Assembly: GCA_023423275.1 (NCBI GenBank)
Contig: JAFAFW010000070.1
Location: forward strand, 1-18,696
Reading direction: 5' to 3'
DNA from: Pseudomonadota bacterium
GTDB lineage: Bacteria; Pseudomonadota; Alphaproteobacteria; Rhizobiales; Hyphomicrobiaceae
DNA length: 18,696 nt
Shown here one piece after another: positions 1 through 8,376 of this stretch. The notes below the pieces were generated by a model. The model was not told the DNA's origin. It ran no database searches and was given only the letters and a program-made list of their open reading frames with translations. Position 1 is the stretch's first letter; each line of letters opens with the position of its first letter. A program made the position numbers and the translations under genes.

Positions 1-845
1 CGGTAAATCAAGCTCAGGGCCATGCTGTGGGTATCGGCGGGACGATGGGCAAGGTTGAGCACCGCCAGCCGCCCGGACGCGATGTCGTCCTCGACCGTCT
101 CCCGGGGCATGAACCCCCAGCCGAGGCCGCCTCTTAGCAGCGCCTGCTTGGCGCCGAGATCCGCCGTGCGCACCTGACGCTGCGAAAGGACGGCGAAGTT
201 GCGTCCTTCCGTGCGCTGGCTCCTGTCGGTTAGCACGATCTGGGGATGGGCATCAAGAAGGTCTTTCGGAATGGGTGCGGAGTGGCGGGCGAGGGGATAA
301 TCCGGCGCGGCCACCGGCTCCACCGTCACAGACTTCGGCAGGGGAATGAACTCGAGACCGGCGGGGATGTCAGGCAGCGATCCCTGCACGCCAAGCCCAC
401 AGGCTCCCGACAACACCAAATCGGGAACTCCGCCCAAAGCCTCCACCCGCAAGCTCAGGCTCACGCTTGGGAATGTTCGCTGAAACTCGGCGACCAGGCT
501 GACCAGGTCCCGGGTCGGAAACATGATGTCGAAGACCATCGAGATCTCGGCTTCGAGCCCCTCGCCCAATCCCTTGGCGCGCGCCTTCAAGGCATCAGTG
601 GCTTCGAGCACGACCACAGCATCGGCCACCAGTGCGCGCCCCGCATCGGTCAGGCGGGGGCGCCAGCCGCTGCGGTCGAACAGTTCAATCCCGAGCACAC
701 CTTCGAGGTTGGCGATCGCGTAGCTGACCGCGGACTGAGCCCGGCTGAGCTTGCGTCCTGCCGCGGAGAAGCTTCCCGTCTCGGCAACGGCAGTCAGAAC
801 TCTGAGTTGATCGAAGGTGAGAAGGTCAATCATCATCTGATCCAT
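1..845 (-). CDS. LysR-family transcriptional regulator, C-terminus cut off by window edge
   Basis: The minus strand reads open from 845 to the left edge, so about 281 residues are visible and the last few are missing. Residues 5-65 are a classical LysR winged helix-turn-helix (LLTFDQLRVLTAVAETGSFS, then the SRAQSAVSYAI recognition helix and the LFDRSGWRPRLTDAGR wing). An effector-binding domain follows, ending near a GGLGWGFMPR stretch. ATG at 845 gives the normal LysR N-terminus. An in-frame ATG at 878 would add 11 residues (MAEIKYRSSLS), but it would put the palindromic operator inside the coding region, so I prefer 845; ATGs at 836 and 833 are also possible. It is divergent from the YcaC-type hydrolase operon with 112 bases between starts, so it most likely controls that operon and itself. 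By context the inducer may be a quinone or phenolic compound; this is inference. Confidence 0.93.
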   Translation of the reverse strand, partial: MDQMMIDLLTFDQLRVLTAVAETGSFSAAGRKLSRAQSAVSYAIANLEGVLGIELFDRSGWRPRLTDAGRALVADAVVVLEATDALKARAKGLGEGLEAEISMVFDIMFPTRDLVSLVAEFQRTFPSVSLSLRVEALGGVPDLVLSGACGLGVQGSLPDIPAGLEFIPLPKSVTVEPVAAPDYPLARHSAPIPKDLLDAHPQIVLTDRSQRTEGRNFAVLSQRQVRTADLGAKQALLRGGLGWGFMPRETVEDDIASGRLAVLNLAHRPADTHSMALSLIY

Positions 846-885
846 AGATAGAGATGATCTATATTTTATCTCTGCCATAGATCAT
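844..885. promoter_or_regulatory. Candidate LysR operator with three ATAGAT half-sites
   Basis: The divergent region contains ATAGAT at 844-849, its reverse complement ATCTAT at 857-862 and ATAGAT again at 877-882. The outer pair extends to a perfect 9-base inverted repeat, ATGATCTAT (854-862) and ATAGATCAT (877-885), with 14 bases between arms. A second dyad GAGAT/ATCTC (851-855, 868-872) is nested inside. Several spaced half-sites between a LysR gene and its target are typical of recognition plus activation sites for a LysR tetramer. Function is inferred from position and symmetry. Confidence 0.6.
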
Positions 886-957
886 GTCGAGGGGTCATAT
901 TGATTGCATCGGACAGGCCATGAGCGGCCCGTCGAAACCACCGAAAGGAAAATCATC

Positions 958-1605
958 ATGTCCGAACTCTACAGCCGCCTCTCAAAAGACGACGCCGCCG
1001 TTCTGCTGGTGGACCACCAGACGGGCCTCATCTCAGGGCTCGTACGCGATTTCACGCCTGAGGCGTTCAAAACCAACGTGCAGGCCCTTGCCGATACCGC
1101 GAAGTTCTTCAACCTTCCGGTGATCCTGTCGACCAGCTTCGAGCAGGGCCCCAACGGTCCGTTCCTGCCTGAGATCAAGGCCATGTTCCCGGACGCGCCA
1201 CTCATCGCCCGACCGGGCCAGATCAATGCGTGGGACAACGAGGATTTCGTCGCGGCCGTCAAGGCAACCGGCAAGAAGCAACTGATCATCGCCGGGGTTG
1301 TGACCGAGGTCTGTGTCGCCTTTCCGGCACTCTCGGCCCTGAAGGCCGGCTACGAGGTTTTCGTCGTGACCGATGCCTCCGGCACCATGAACGAAGTGAC
1401 GCGCGACGCGGCGTGGTTCCGCATGTCGCAGGCCGGCGCCCAGCTCACGTCCTGGTTCGCGGTGGCCGGCGAGCTGCAGCGCGACTGGCGCCATGACGTG
1501 GAAGGCTTCGGCGCACTGATTTCCAGCCATCTGCCGGGTTACCAAAGCGTGATCGGCAGTCACATGGCCGGCCAGTCTTCAGCGCAGGCTGCCAACAAGG
1601 GGTGA
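958..1605 (+). CDS. YcaC-type isochorismatase-family cysteine hydrolase
   Basis: A 215-residue single-domain protein of the isochorismatase-like hydrolase fold. It resembles E. coli YcaC along most of its length: LLVDHQTGLI near residue 16, RPGQINAWDNEDF at 85-97, KKQLIIAGVVTEVCVAFPAL at 106-125 and TDASGTMNEVTRDAAW at 138-153. D19 and C119 fit the catalytic Asp and Cys; the position often held by Lys appears to be R85, as I recall for YcaC. The natural substrate of this group is unsettled. ATG at 958 is chosen because AAAGGAAAA lies just upstream; an in-frame start at 904 would add 18 unlike-looking residues. It is the first gene of a three-gene run and lies 157 bases before the VOC dioxygenase. 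A cytosolic enzyme is expected. Confidence 0.9.
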   Translation: MSELYSRLSKDDAAVLLVDHQTGLISGLVRDFTPEAFKTNVQALADTAKFFNLPVILSTSFEQGPNGPFLPEIKAMFPDAPLIARPGQINAWDNEDFVAAVKATGKKQLIIAGVVTEVCVAFPALSALKAGYEVFVVTDASGTMNEVTRDAAWFRMSQAGAQLTSWFAVAGELQRDWRHDVEGFGALISSHLPGYQSVIGSHMAGQSSAQAANKG

Positions 1606-1762
1606 CCTCACGCCTCGAGCGAGAATGCCGGCTGAGGTCCAGGCGTCAGCCGGCCAAGGGAGCGCGCGCCGCCACGGCGCCAGCCTGACCTTGATCAACA
1701 ACCCAAACCATTGCGGCGTGGCGGGCTTCTTGGACCGCCCCCGCCCCACAGGGAGACCGATC

Positions 1763-2707
1763 ATGCAACTCACCGGCATCCATCATCTCACTGCCGTCAC
1801 CAGCGACGCGCCGCGCAATCACGCCTTCTATACGCAGACACTCGGCTTGCGGCTGGTGAAGAAGACCGTCAACCAGGACGACGTCAGCGCCTATCATCTG
1901 TTCTACGCCGATGGGGTTGGAACTCCTGGCACCGACATCACCTTCTTCGATTGGCCCGCGGAGCGTGAGAAGCGCGGCACCGGCAGCATTACCCGCACCG
2001 GCTTGCGGGTTTCCGGCGCCGACACGCTGGCCTGGTGGCAGCAGCGCTTTCAAGACTTGGGGGTGGCCCATTCCGACGTCGTCGCGCGCGATGGTCGGCT
2101 GACCCTCGACTTCGAGGATTTCGAAGGCCAGCGCCTCAGCCTGATCGATGACGGCGGGCAGGGCGAGGCGCATCCCTGGGCGCGCAGCCCCGTGCCGGCG
2201 GAGCACCAGATCCGTGGCCTCGGCCCAATCACCATCAGCGTGCCCGAGTTGCAAGCGACCGAGCGCGTACTCACGAAGGTCATGGGCATGACGCGGGTCC
2301 GCGACTACGCAACACCCGGGAATAGCAAGAGCCGCACCCATGTTTATCAGATGGGTCCTGGCGGTGCGGCGGCCGAACTCCACGTGGCCGTCGAGCCCGA
2401 TCTGCCGATGGCGCAACCCGGAGCAGGAGGCGTGCACCACGTCGCCTTCCGCATTCCCGACACCGATTATGAAGGCTGGGCGGAGCGCCTTGGTCACGCG
2501 CGCCTGCCATCGAGCGGTCCGGTCGATCGCTTCTGGTTCCGCAGCCTCTATTTCCGCGAGCCGAACCGCATCCTGTTCGAGATTGCCACCGACGGACCAG
2601 GCTTCGCCACTGATGAACCAATGGAGACGCTTGGCGAGACGCTGTCCCTGCCGCCGTTCCTGGAAAGCAAACGCCAGCAGATCGAAGCCGGCCTGAAGCC
2701 GCTCTGA
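1763..2707 (+). CDS. VOC (glyoxalase/bleomycin-resistance) ring-cleaving dioxygenase-type protein
   Basis: 314 residues with two VOC modules. The first begins MQLTGIHHLTAVTSDAPRNH, the second near GPITISVPELQATERV. Likely metal ligands are a His of the HH pair at residues 7-8 or in GVHHVAFRIPD, and the Glu in ILFEIATDGPGF. Length and order match the larger VOC proteins annotated as ring-cleaving dioxygenases (YkcA/MhqO-like), several of which belong to quinone-stress regulons. The ATG at 1763 is preceded by GGGAGA and gives the conserved N-terminus; the longer in-frame reading from 1625 lacks family resemblance before that Met. It is followed after 36 bases by the hydroquinone reductase. The chemistry is probably on a catechol or hydroquinone, but substrate and regiospecificity cannot be read from sequence. 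Confidence 0.88.
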   Translation: MQLTGIHHLTAVTSDAPRNHAFYTQTLGLRLVKKTVNQDDVSAYHLFYADGVGTPGTDITFFDWPAEREKRGTGSITRTGLRVSGADTLAWWQQRFQDLGVAHSDVVARDGRLTLDFEDFEGQRLSLIDDGGQGEAHPWARSPVPAEHQIRGLGPITISVPELQATERVLTKVMGMTRVRDYATPGNSKSRTHVYQMGPGGAAAELHVAVEPDLPMAQPGAGGVHHVAFRIPDTDYEGWAERLGHARLPSSGPVDRFWFRSLYFREPNRILFEIATDGPGFATDEPMETLGETLSLPPFLESKRQQIEAGLKPL

Positions 2708-2743
2708 GAACTCAGGCAAGAACGCCCAAAGGAGGAGAGCATC

Positions 2744-3715
2744 ATGGGACTGCTTGTCGACGGTGTCTGGCAGGATCAATGGTACGACACCAAGAGCACC
2801 GGCGGGCGCTTTGTGCGCAAGGATTCCGCGTTCCGGAATTGGGTCACGCCCGATGGCTCACCCGGCCCAAGCGGCACGGGTGGGTTCAAGGCCGAACCCG
2901 GCCGCTATCACCTTTACGTCTCGCTCGCCTGTCCCTGGGCGCATCGCACGCTCATCTTCCGCAAGCTCAAGGGGCTCGAGGACATGATCAGCGTCTCGGT
3001 CGTGCACTGGCTCATGCTGGAGAACGGCTGGACCTTCGAGGAGGGCTCAGGGGTCGTGCCGGATCCGATCCACGGCGCCCGCTTCCTGTACGAGGTCTAT
3101 ACCAAGGCCCAACCTGACTACACTGGCCGGGTCACGGTGCCTGTGCTCTGGGACAAGGCGACCAATCGCATCGTGAACAACGAGTCGTCCGAGATCATCC
3201 GGATGTTCAACGCCGCCTTCGATGCGTGCGGCGCAGAGGCGGGCGACTTCTATCCGGAAGCTCTGCGGCCGCAGATCGAGACTTGGAACGCCCGCATTTA
3301 CGACACGGTCAACAACGGCGTCTACAAGGCCGGTTTCGCCACCACGCAGGCGGCGTACGAAGCCGCTTTTGCCGAGCTGTTTGCGACTCTGGAGGTCCTC
3401 GAGGCGCACCTTGGCGCGCACCGCTATCTGTTGGGAGATCGCCTGACCGGAGCGGATTGGCGATTGTTCACGACGCTGGTGCGGTTCGATCCGGTCTACG
3501 TCGGCCACTTCAAATGCAACCTGCACCGGATCGCCGACTATCCGAACCTGTCCGGCTACCTGCGGGACCTCTATCAGGTGCCGGGCGTCGGCGAGACCGT
3601 CAACATGCAGCATATCAAGGCGCACTACTATCAAAGCCACCGCACCATCAACCCGACCGGCATCGTTCCTGTAGGCCCAGCGATGGATCTGTCTCTGCCG
3701 CACGGACGAGGCTGA
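2744..3715 (+). CDS. yqjG: Glutathionyl-hydroquinone reductase (Xi-class glutathione transferase)
   Basis: 323 residues with the hallmarks of the YqjG/PcpF family: an N-terminal FRNWVTPDG stretch, then the thioredoxin-like domain with the catalytic CPWAHR motif at C63, the same position as the catalytic Cys of E. coli YqjG. A helical GST C-terminal domain follows (LLGDRLTGADWRLFTTLVRF and RIADYPNLSGYLRDLYQ). The family reduces glutathionyl-hydroquinones to free hydroquinones using glutathione. The start is supported by AAAGGAGGAG ending a few bases before ATG. As third gene of the LysR-controlled run it strengthens the reading of the operon as quinone or hydroquinone detoxification. I see no clear intrinsic terminator right after it. 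Confidence 0.93.
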   Translation: MGLLVDGVWQDQWYDTKSTGGRFVRKDSAFRNWVTPDGSPGPSGTGGFKAEPGRYHLYVSLACPWAHRTLIFRKLKGLEDMISVSVVHWLMLENGWTFEEGSGVVPDPIHGARFLYEVYTKAQPDYTGRVTVPVLWDKATNRIVNNESSEIIRMFNAAFDACGAEAGDFYPEALRPQIETWNARIYDTVNNGVYKAGFATTQAAYEAAFAELFATLEVLEAHLGAHRYLLGDRLTGADWRLFTTLVRFDPVYVGHFKCNLHRIADYPNLSGYLRDLYQVPGVGETVNMQHIKAHYYQSHRTINPTGIVPVGPAMDLSLPHGRG

Positions 3716-4061
3716 CAGCAGGCGCGTCGCAGAGCTGTGGCAGTGGCTACCGTCCTGCATTGCGGCGTGGATAGCATCAAGACGATCGGTGGCGTGGCCC
3801 AATTGCAACGAGATGGAACAATACCGATCGAATGTTCCAGGGTTGCCGCAGTGCACCCAGCTTCAGCAAAGGACAATGATTTCAGGCACTAAGTGGAGTG
3901 TTTTGGTATACAATTTCGGAGCGGGGGCAAGGGACCGCCAGAGACACTCCAAGCTAATGATGTTGCACTGAAATCGGCCTGCGGTTAAGGGGATGTGGGA
4001 CGCGTTTCGCGCCGCCCTCGGGGGCGCATTCTCGTGCGGGTTTGTGTATCGCGGGCGGCGA
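3716..4061. other. Gene-free stretch before the sigma-factor gene
   Basis: 346 bases with no coding frame I can support. Short frames exist on both strands but show no family motif or convincing ribosome site. It contains an AT-rich patch around 3898-3918 including GGTATACAATTT, which could provide a -10 element (TATACA) but has no good -35 at normal spacing. A GC-rich imperfect hairpin lies at 4009-4027, just before the sigma start. The sigma factor's promoter should lie here. Confidence 0.5.
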
Positions 4062-4586
4062 ATGAGTAATAGCCACGTCACCGATCTTTCATCCCTCTAT
4101 GCGGCTGAGCACGATCGCCTCACGAGCCTGCTCGTGAAGCGCGGCGTATCGACGTCCATGGCAGCGGACATCGTGCATGACGCGTTCGTCAGAATGCTTC
4201 GCACGCCCGCGAACGATCTGGCCAACGCCAGGAGTTATCTGTTCAAGACAGCAACCAACATCGCCATCGACGAGTACCGCAGGCAGCGCCGTACGTCGCG
4301 CATTATGGAGCCGGATCCGGATTTCGGGCTCTCAGTACCCGACGCGGCGCCGCAGCCGGATGCCGTCCTCATCGCGTCCGACCAGATCGCTGCGCTTCAT
4401 CGAGCGCTGGCCGACCTGCCGCCGCGTACCCGCGAGGTCCTGCTGCTCAGCAAGTTCGAGGGCCTGACGTACGTCGAGGTCGGTGAGCGGCTCGGTATCG
4501 CCAAAAATACCGTGATGGCCCATCTCGCGAAAGCGATCACCATCCTTCGGAGCCGGCTGCGCGACGTTTCTTCGCCGACGGTGTAA
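4062..4586 (+). CDS. fecI: ECF RNA polymerase sigma factor, FecI type
   Basis: 174 residues from ATG 4062. Region 2 spans about residues 10-78, including DIVHDAFVRML and the -10-recognising helix ARSYLFKTATNIAIDEYRRQ. Region 4 spans about 107-165, with LADLPPRTREVLLLSKFEGL and the helix-turn-helix YVEVGERLGIAKNTVMAHL. Length and the region 4 wording fit FecI-like sigma factors that drive an adjacent receptor gene. A longer in-frame reading from 3993 adds 23 residues unlike a sigma N-terminus, so 4062 is preferred. It sits directly before a FecR gene and a TonB-dependent receptor with a signalling domain, the standard cell-surface-signalling trio; it probably directs transcription of the receptor gene when the receptor is occupied. 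The symbol denotes family, not proven ferric citrate specificity. Confidence 0.92.
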   Translation: MSNSHVTDLSSLYAAEHDRLTSLLVKRGVSTSMAADIVHDAFVRMLRTPANDLANARSYLFKTATNIAIDEYRRQRRTSRIMEPDPDFGLSVPDAAPQPDAVLIASDQIAALHRALADLPPRTREVLLLSKFEGLTYVEVGERLGIAKNTVMAHLAKAITILRSRLRDVSSPTV

Positions 4587-4620
4587 TGGGTTTTCACCTT
4601 AGAATCGTCTTACTGGATAG

Positions 4621-4654
4621 GGTGGGCGGATCTCCGGCGGAGATCGTTGCCCAT
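4621..4654 (+). other. Hairpin between fecI-like and fecR-like genes
   Basis: GATCTCC (4629-4635) and GGAGATC (4639-4645) form a perfect 7-base stem around a GGC loop. An outer GTGGGC/GCCCAT pairing (4623-4628 with 4649-4654) can extend it, with a bulge on the 3' side. No T-run follows, so it is not a clear intrinsic terminator. It may be an mRNA stability or processing element that sets the ratio of sigma to anti-sigma; this is inference. Confidence 0.4.
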
Positions 4655-4719
4655 CGACCAACGCGGAGCGCTGTTCTCGTGCTGCAGGGCAATGAACCCT
4701 ACATTTGCGGAACCGAGGC

Positions 4720-5706
4720 ATGACACTCGATGATGCTCATTCGCCCGACGAGGCGGCCGTTCGATGGTTCGTCATCCTGCGCGATGAGGACGTCACCGGT
4801 GAGCAGCGGCGGGCATTCGAGCTTTGGCTGGCGGCAAGCCCCGCGCATGAGGCGGCGTGGGCCGAGGTCGAGAAAACGTGGGCCGTTCTCGACGCATTGG
4901 CGCCAGAGACGTCGCCGGCAGAAGTCCGATCCGGGCGCGAGCGGGCCGATAATATCGCACGTTTCACTCCGCGCCGCGCGCCGGTACCTGCTCGCCGCTC
5001 GGCATGGAGGCGAATCGCAGCGGCCGCCGTCGTGTTGATCGCTATCGGCGTTGGATGGCAATCACTGCCCGTGGGCCTTTGGTCGGATTATCGTACCTCG
5101 ATCGGTGAACGCAGGGTCGTGGCCCTCGAGGACGGCTCAGAGGTCGAGCTCAGCAGCGCGAGCGCTCTCGACGTCGATTACAGTGCGGCCGAGCGTAAAG
5201 TCACATTGGTCTCGGGAGAGGCCTTCTTCACTGTGACGAAAGACGCGCGGCGGCCTTTTGTGGTCGCAGCGAAGGGCGGCGAGATCCTCGTCCGTGGAAC
5301 GGCCTTCAACGTCAAGATCGCCGGCAATGTTGCTGTTTCGGTCACAGAAAGCGTCGTGGATGTGAAGGCGGCTTCTCGCGCGCCCGTTCGCGTTACGCAA
5401 GGGCATGGCGTTCACTACAGCGATCAAAGGATATCGGCGGTTGCCGAGGTGAATATCGAGACGGTCCAGGCATGGCGGCAGGATCAGCTGGTCTTTCATG
5501 ATGTAAGGCTTGCCGATGTCCTCGCCGAGCTGCAGCGCTATCGCCGCGGCTATATCCAACTCCTCGACAGCAATCTCGCGGATCGTCGCGTGACGGCGGT
5601 TTTCGATGCACGACGCCCCGATGCGGCGCTTGAGACGATCGCGGACAATCTCGATCTGCGTCTCTATCGCGCCACTGATTTTCTGATTGGAATAGCTTCA
5701 AACTGA
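4720..5706 (+). CDS. fecR: FecR-type anti-sigma factor / sigma regulator
   Basis: 328 residues from ATG 4720. The N-terminal cytoplasmic part (about 8-55, EAAVRWFVILRDE and FELWLAASPAHEAAWAEVE) matches the DUF4880 anti-sigma region. One membrane segment lies at about 98-115 (RRIAAAAVVLIAIGVGW). The periplasmic FecR domain follows at about 125-225, with DGSEVELSSASALDVDY and VSGEAFFTV. A C-terminal secretin-like region (about 245-328) should contact the receptor's signalling domain. It thus carries the receptor-occupancy signal from the periplasm to the sigma factor. An upstream TTG at 4705 is in frame, but the ATG with GAGG just before it is preferred; the ribosome site is close and weak. It is 133 bases after fecI and 114 bases before the receptor. 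Confidence 0.92.
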   Translation: MTLDDAHSPDEAAVRWFVILRDEDVTGEQRRAFELWLAASPAHEAAWAEVEKTWAVLDALAPETSPAEVRSGRERADNIARFTPRRAPVPARRSAWRRIAAAAVVLIAIGVGWQSLPVGLWSDYRTSIGERRVVALEDGSEVELSSASALDVDYSAAERKVTLVSGEAFFTVTKDARRPFVVAAKGGEILVRGTAFNVKIAGNVAVSVTESVVDVKAASRAPVRVTQGHGVHYSDQRISAVAEVNIETVQAWRQDQLVFHDVRLADVLAELQRYRRGYIQLLDSNLADRRVTAVFDARRPDAALETIADNLDLRLYRATDFLIGIASN

Positions 5707-5820
5707 AGCGCAAAAAAACTTCCAAACCGAGTAATTACTTTTTGCCCGCCCATCGTCTCCAGGAATAGGAGATCGGTACAGAGTCCGTTCTCCTGTGCGA
5801 GTTGGGGAACGGGGTGAGTT

Positions 5821-8361
5821 ATGTTGAGTCGGCGTTCGAGTGGTGTGCTGTTGAGATTGGCGGCCGTGTTGATGTTGGGAAGTGCGATCGCGCTGGTGCC
5901 GCCGGGAACAGCCGTTGCACAATCATCGACCCCGGCAATCCTCAATATTCCGGCACAGCCGCTTGCGCAGGCTCTGATCGTGTTCTCGCAACAGACGCGG
6001 ATCGAAGTCTTCGTTCCCTCTGCTGTGGCCGCGGGCAAGCGTTCTACGGCGGTTCGCGGATCGCTTTCCCCGCAAGCAGCCCTGCAGCAGCTTCTGTCCG
6101 GTACAGGCCTCACGTACGCGTACAACGGAACGACGTTCTCGATCAGCGATCCCAATGTTGGCGGCAATAACGCCACGGCGACGGTCGATGGGGCTGTAGC
6201 TCTGGACACGATTGATGTGTCGGGTGGAGGGCAAGGCTACAATGCGGACAGCACGTATGAGCAGCCAGCTTCCATCGCCTATATTTCCAGCGAGGATATT
6301 CAGCGTTTTCGTGGCACCTCGACGGGCGACTTCCTCAAAGGCCAGCCTGGGGTGATGACCGGCGATAACCGCAATAGCGGTGCCATAGATATCAACGTCC
6401 GCGGGATGCAGGGCGAAGGCCGTGTGGCCACCGTGATCGATGGTTCGGTTCAGCAAAGCACGGTTTATCGCGGCTATTCCGGCGTGGCGTCCCGTGTCTA
6501 TCTCGATCCGGACCTGATCGGCGACGTCGTCATCGAGAAAGGCCCGAGTGCGGCGCCGGATGCTGTCGGAGCCACAGGCGGTGTCGCTCGTATATCCACG
6601 CTGCAGGCCAAGGACATTCTTCGGCCGGGCGAGGATCAAGGCTTCCGCGTTCGCGCCTCGACCATTGGCAATACGGCCTCCGTACCCCCGGAGGGCACCT
6701 TGGGTACGGGCAATGGGACCGCGGAAAGGTTCGATCGGCCCAGCCTCTTCGACACCATAAACAGCGGCAGCGGAAGCCTTGCCTACGCGCAGCGCTTCGG
6801 TGACCTGGAAGTCGTCGCTGGCTATGCGCGGCGCAGGATCGGCAACTATTTTGCGGGAACGAATGGGAGTGGGCCGGATGAAGGAGGCCTGAACCACTTC
6901 GGGCGCGGAGAAGAGGTTCTGAATACCTCCCAGAACAATACGTCCTATCTTCTGCGTGGCGTCTACAAATGGGGGGATGGGCACAAGCTGGACGCCGCGT
7001 ACGTGCGCTACGAGAGCGACTTCGGCGAGATGATGCCGTCGCAGATCATTCGCTTCGGCGGTGCCGAGCAGGCCCCTCTCAGTCGCGTGGAGGTGGATAC
7101 CAAGACGCTGCGGTATTCGTGGAACCCTGCGGACAACGATCTGATCAATCTGAAGGCAGACGTATGGCGCACCGGGAACTACACGCGCATTGAAACACCT
7201 TACCGGTTCGATATCGGGGGGATCGCGCTAGGCTATAATGAACCTTACCTCAGCCAATCCAATCGTTGGGGCGTGAATGTTTCCAACACGTCGAGCTTTT
7301 CTGGAAGCTGGGGCGCCCTGGATTTTAGTTACGGTGCGTCTTATTCGAATGAACGTCTCAAGCCCGTGCCGGATGAGGAATCTATTCTGGCATCGCGCGA
7401 TGGGGAAAAGGAAGAAAAGAGCGCTTTCGCTGCCGCCGAGTATCGCCCGTACGACTGGCTGACCCTGAACGGCGCCCTCCGCTATACGGATGCGCAATCC
7501 GAGGACTTTGCCGAGTTCCGAGACTGCCATACGACGCCGTGTATTGTCGGAACCAATAAGGAGCAGTCTTCCGGATTTGCGCCGATCGCTTCGGTGATAG
7601 TTGAACCTTTGCAGGGGCTTCAGCTTTATGCGCGTTATGCCGAAGCGATCCGTACACCCAGCACTTTCGAATCAACAAGAGGCTGGTCTGCCAACCCTCT
7701 TTTATCCTCGTCTCTGTCTCCGGAGCACTCCTACAGTCGCGAAGTAGGCGTGAACTTTCAGCGCGAGGATGTGTTTACGGGCGCAGATAAGCTGCAGCTG
7801 AAAGTTGCCTATTTTGACAACAAAGTCGAGGACTACATCACGCGATATGACGTCAGCTACTATTTTGCGAACATCCCGCTGGTGCGCTTCAAGGGTGTGG
7901 AGTTTTCCGCCAAGTACGACTCCGGAAAAATATTTGGCGGCATATCATTGACGAAGTACATCGAGACCGAATTTTGCGCCATGGATGGGTTTCCCGAGGT
8001 GCTTACATGCCGCGAGAATGGCAGCCCTGCAGGCTACGGCCAGATGCACTTGCCACCGGAATTCAGTGGATCCCTCATACTGGGAGCGCGCTTTTTCGAA
8101 GAGCGGTTGGAGCTCGGCTCGCGGATCACTTATGTCGGAGAACGGCCCCCGACACGGTTTAGCGGCGCTTTTACAGCCACGATCGACTGGGAAGCCTACA
8201 CCCTTGTCGATCTATTCGGCAGCTACAAGCTCAGTGACGATTGGGCCCTTGATTTCGCGGTCGATAATCTCACCGACCAATATTACATGGACGCGCTCAA
8301 TCTCGGCCTGATGCCGTCTCCGGGGCGTACGTTGCGCTTGGGCTTTTCGGGAAAATTCTGA
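5821..8361 (+). CDS. TonB-dependent outer-membrane receptor with signalling domain, heme-receptor-like
   Basis: 846 residues. A signal peptide covers about 1-34 (LLRLAAVLMLGSAIALV, cleaved near AVAQ). A short secretin/TonB N-terminal domain follows at about 38-108 (LNIPAQPLAQALIVFSQQTR), used for transmembrane signalling to FecR. The plug, about 145-260, contains SGAIDINVRGMQGEGRVA and VIDGSVQQSTVYRGYSG, wording typical of the heme/hemoprotein receptor family (HasR-like). The barrel ends in Phe as expected for outer-membrane insertion. A YAEAIRTPS segment may correspond to the FRAP-type motif of heme receptors. Two Cys pairs in predicted external loops (DCHTTPC; FCAMDG...TC) may form disulfides. 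No hemophore or heme oxygenase gene lies nearby, so heme specificity is only a resemblance; a ferric siderophore is the alternative. The gene is probably transcribed by the upstream ECF sigma factor. Confidence 0.9.
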   Translation: MLSRRSSGVLLRLAAVLMLGSAIALVPPGTAVAQSSTPAILNIPAQPLAQALIVFSQQTRIEVFVPSAVAAGKRSTAVRGSLSPQAALQQLLSGTGLTYAYNGTTFSISDPNVGGNNATATVDGAVALDTIDVSGGGQGYNADSTYEQPASIAYISSEDIQRFRGTSTGDFLKGQPGVMTGDNRNSGAIDINVRGMQGEGRVATVIDGSVQQSTVYRGYSGVASRVYLDPDLIGDVVIEKGPSAAPDAVGATGGVARISTLQAKDILRPGEDQGFRVRASTIGNTASVPPEGTLGTGNGTAERFDRPSLFDTINSGSGSLAYAQRFGDLEVVAGYARRRIGNYFAGTNGSGPDEGGLNHFGRGEEVLNTSQNNTSYLLRGVYKWGDGHKLDAAYVRYESDFGEMMPSQIIRFGGAEQAPLSRVEVDTKTLRYSWNPADNDLINLKADVWRTGNYTRIETPYRFDIGGIALGYNEPYLSQSNRWGVNVSNTSSFSGSWGALDFSYGASYSNERLKPVPDEESILASRDGEKEEKSAFAAAEYRPYDWLTLNGALRYTDAQSEDFAEFRDCHTTPCIVGTNKEQSSGFAPIASVIVEPLQGLQLYARYAEAIRTPSTFESTRGWSANPLLSSSLSPEHSYSREVGVNFQREDVFTGADKLQLKVAYFDNKVEDYITRYDVSYYFANIPLVRFKGVEFSAKYDSGKIFGGISLTKYIETEFCAMDGFPEVLTCRENGSPAGYGQMHLPPEFSGSLILGARFFEERLELGSRITYVGERPPTRFSGAFTATIDWEAYTLVDLFGSYKLSDDWALDFAVDNLTDQYYMDALNLGLMPSPGRTLRLGFSGKF

Positions 8362-8376
8362 TAGCTGCTCGACATA

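Noticed and set aside
904..957. In-frame extension of the YcaC-type hydrolase upstream of ATG 958
   Set aside because: The added residues lack family resemblance, and the AAAGGAAAA ribosome site sits right before ATG 958.
1033..1563. Long minus-strand open frames opposite real genes (also 1646-2779, 3047-3856, 5923-6984, 10503-11279, 15367-16380)
   Set aside because: They lie antisense to genes with clear family motifs, show no motifs of their own and are expected in high-GC coding sequence.
3737..3892. Small GTG-initiated frame after the hydroquinone reductase (about 50 residues)
   Set aside because: No recognisable motif, no convincing ribosome site and no evidence of constraint.
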